Below, piece by piece: positions 63,893 through 64,000 of a DNA stretch of 64,000 nt. The stretch is from Falsiroseomonas ponticola (GTDB lineage: Bacteria > Pseudomonadota > Alphaproteobacteria > Acetobacterales > Acetobacteraceae): positions 285,336-349,335 of the forward strand of contig NZ_JAERQN010000006.1 in the NCBI RefSeq assembly GCF_016805305.1, read 5' to 3'. Position 1 is the first letter of the stretch. Each line of letters begins with the position of its first letter. Under the pieces are notes generated by a model. It was not told the origin of the DNA, searched no databases, and saw nothing but the letters and a program-made list of their open reading frames with translations. The translations under genes and the position numbers were made by a program.

Positions 63893-64000
63893 TCATTGGC
63901 CGAGCCAGAAGATGACGATGGCGGCGAGTGTGACGGCGCCGAAGAAGATGGTGGGGCATCGGTCGTAGCGGGTGGCGATGCGGCGCCAGTCCTTGAGGCG
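63893..64000 (-). CDS. IS5 family transposase, C-terminal end (partial)
   Basis: The last 35 codons of an IS5-type transposase reading off the window edge: RLKDWRRIATRYDRCP then FGAVTLAAIVIFWLGQ and a stop at 63893-63895. RLKDWRRIATRYDR is a typical IS5-family end. The nearby GGCTCAGGACTCATTG (about 63882-63898) may include the terminal inverted repeat; the other end is outside the window. Confidence 0.75.
   Translation of the reverse strand, partial: RLKDWRRIATRYDRCPTIFFGAVTLAAIVIFWLGQ

Overview
The window is a high-GC (about 70%), densely coded bacterial chromosome segment. Gene content and style point to an alphaproteobacterium, most likely an Acetobacteraceae member of the Roseomonas type. 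The supporting signs are a fused shikimate kinase/3-dehydroquinate synthase, the bolA-dnaJ-cobS-cobT block, a mitomycin-repair MmcB protein, an EipB envelope protein, a Tat-exported GMC dehydrogenase with its own cytochrome c, and many small families typical of Rhodospirillales. This assignment rests on recalled family knowledge and not on a search. I saw no tRNA, rRNA or CRISPR array.

Layout. 1-5 kb: the 3' part of a signalling operon (glycosyltransferase, histidine phosphotransfer protein, NtrC-type regulator truncated by the window edge), a second glycosyltransferase, a SYLF lipid-binding protein and a histidine phosphatase. 5-10.4 kb: a GH1-like glycosidase, an ABC-2 exporter pair and two tandem proteins with degenerate EAL-like folds. 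10.5-19.5 kb: a PPP phosphatase, hldE (ADP-heptose), mmcB, an Rrf2-type regulator, a NUDIX protein, an Atm1-type ABC exporter, rpmB, a histidine-kinase-like protein lacking its phosphoacceptor histidine, and a phytase-like lipoprotein. 19.5-27 kb: cobT, cobS, dnaJ and bolA, DUF2889, aroKB and xerD. 27-30 kb: a three-gene membrane dehydrogenase operon (Tat subunit, FAD/GMC subunit, cytochrome c). 30-43 kb: assorted metabolism, a leaderless-looking DMT exporter, a cupin/DapA-type pair, and a YhaO/YhaN-like nuclease/ATPase pair followed by an altronate-dehydratase-family enzyme. 43-50.5 kb: a lower-GC DUF4145 insertion, an AraC/VOC pair, a sugar-acid operon (IlvD-type dehydratase, SDR dehydrogenase, FAH hydrolase), and two tandem secreted paralogues. 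50.5-60 kb: hydrolase, MATE pump, thioesterase/asparaginase pair, acyltransferase, eipB, aspS and rnd.

59.9-64 kb is an accessory region with clearly AT-richer DNA in its middle. It holds an IS5-derived protein and a two-gene mobile system: a DUF5131 (phage Gp37/Gp68) three-cysteine protein followed by its partner TcmP. It also holds a duplicated antitoxin-like gene with one PIN-domain toxin, and the 3' end of an IS5-family transposase. TcmP is split by an A8 homopolymer. Reading across both frames recovers a complete protein with a good ribosome binding site, so the gene is either phase-variable, rescued by slippage, or carries a sequencing error. This is the most interesting object in the window.
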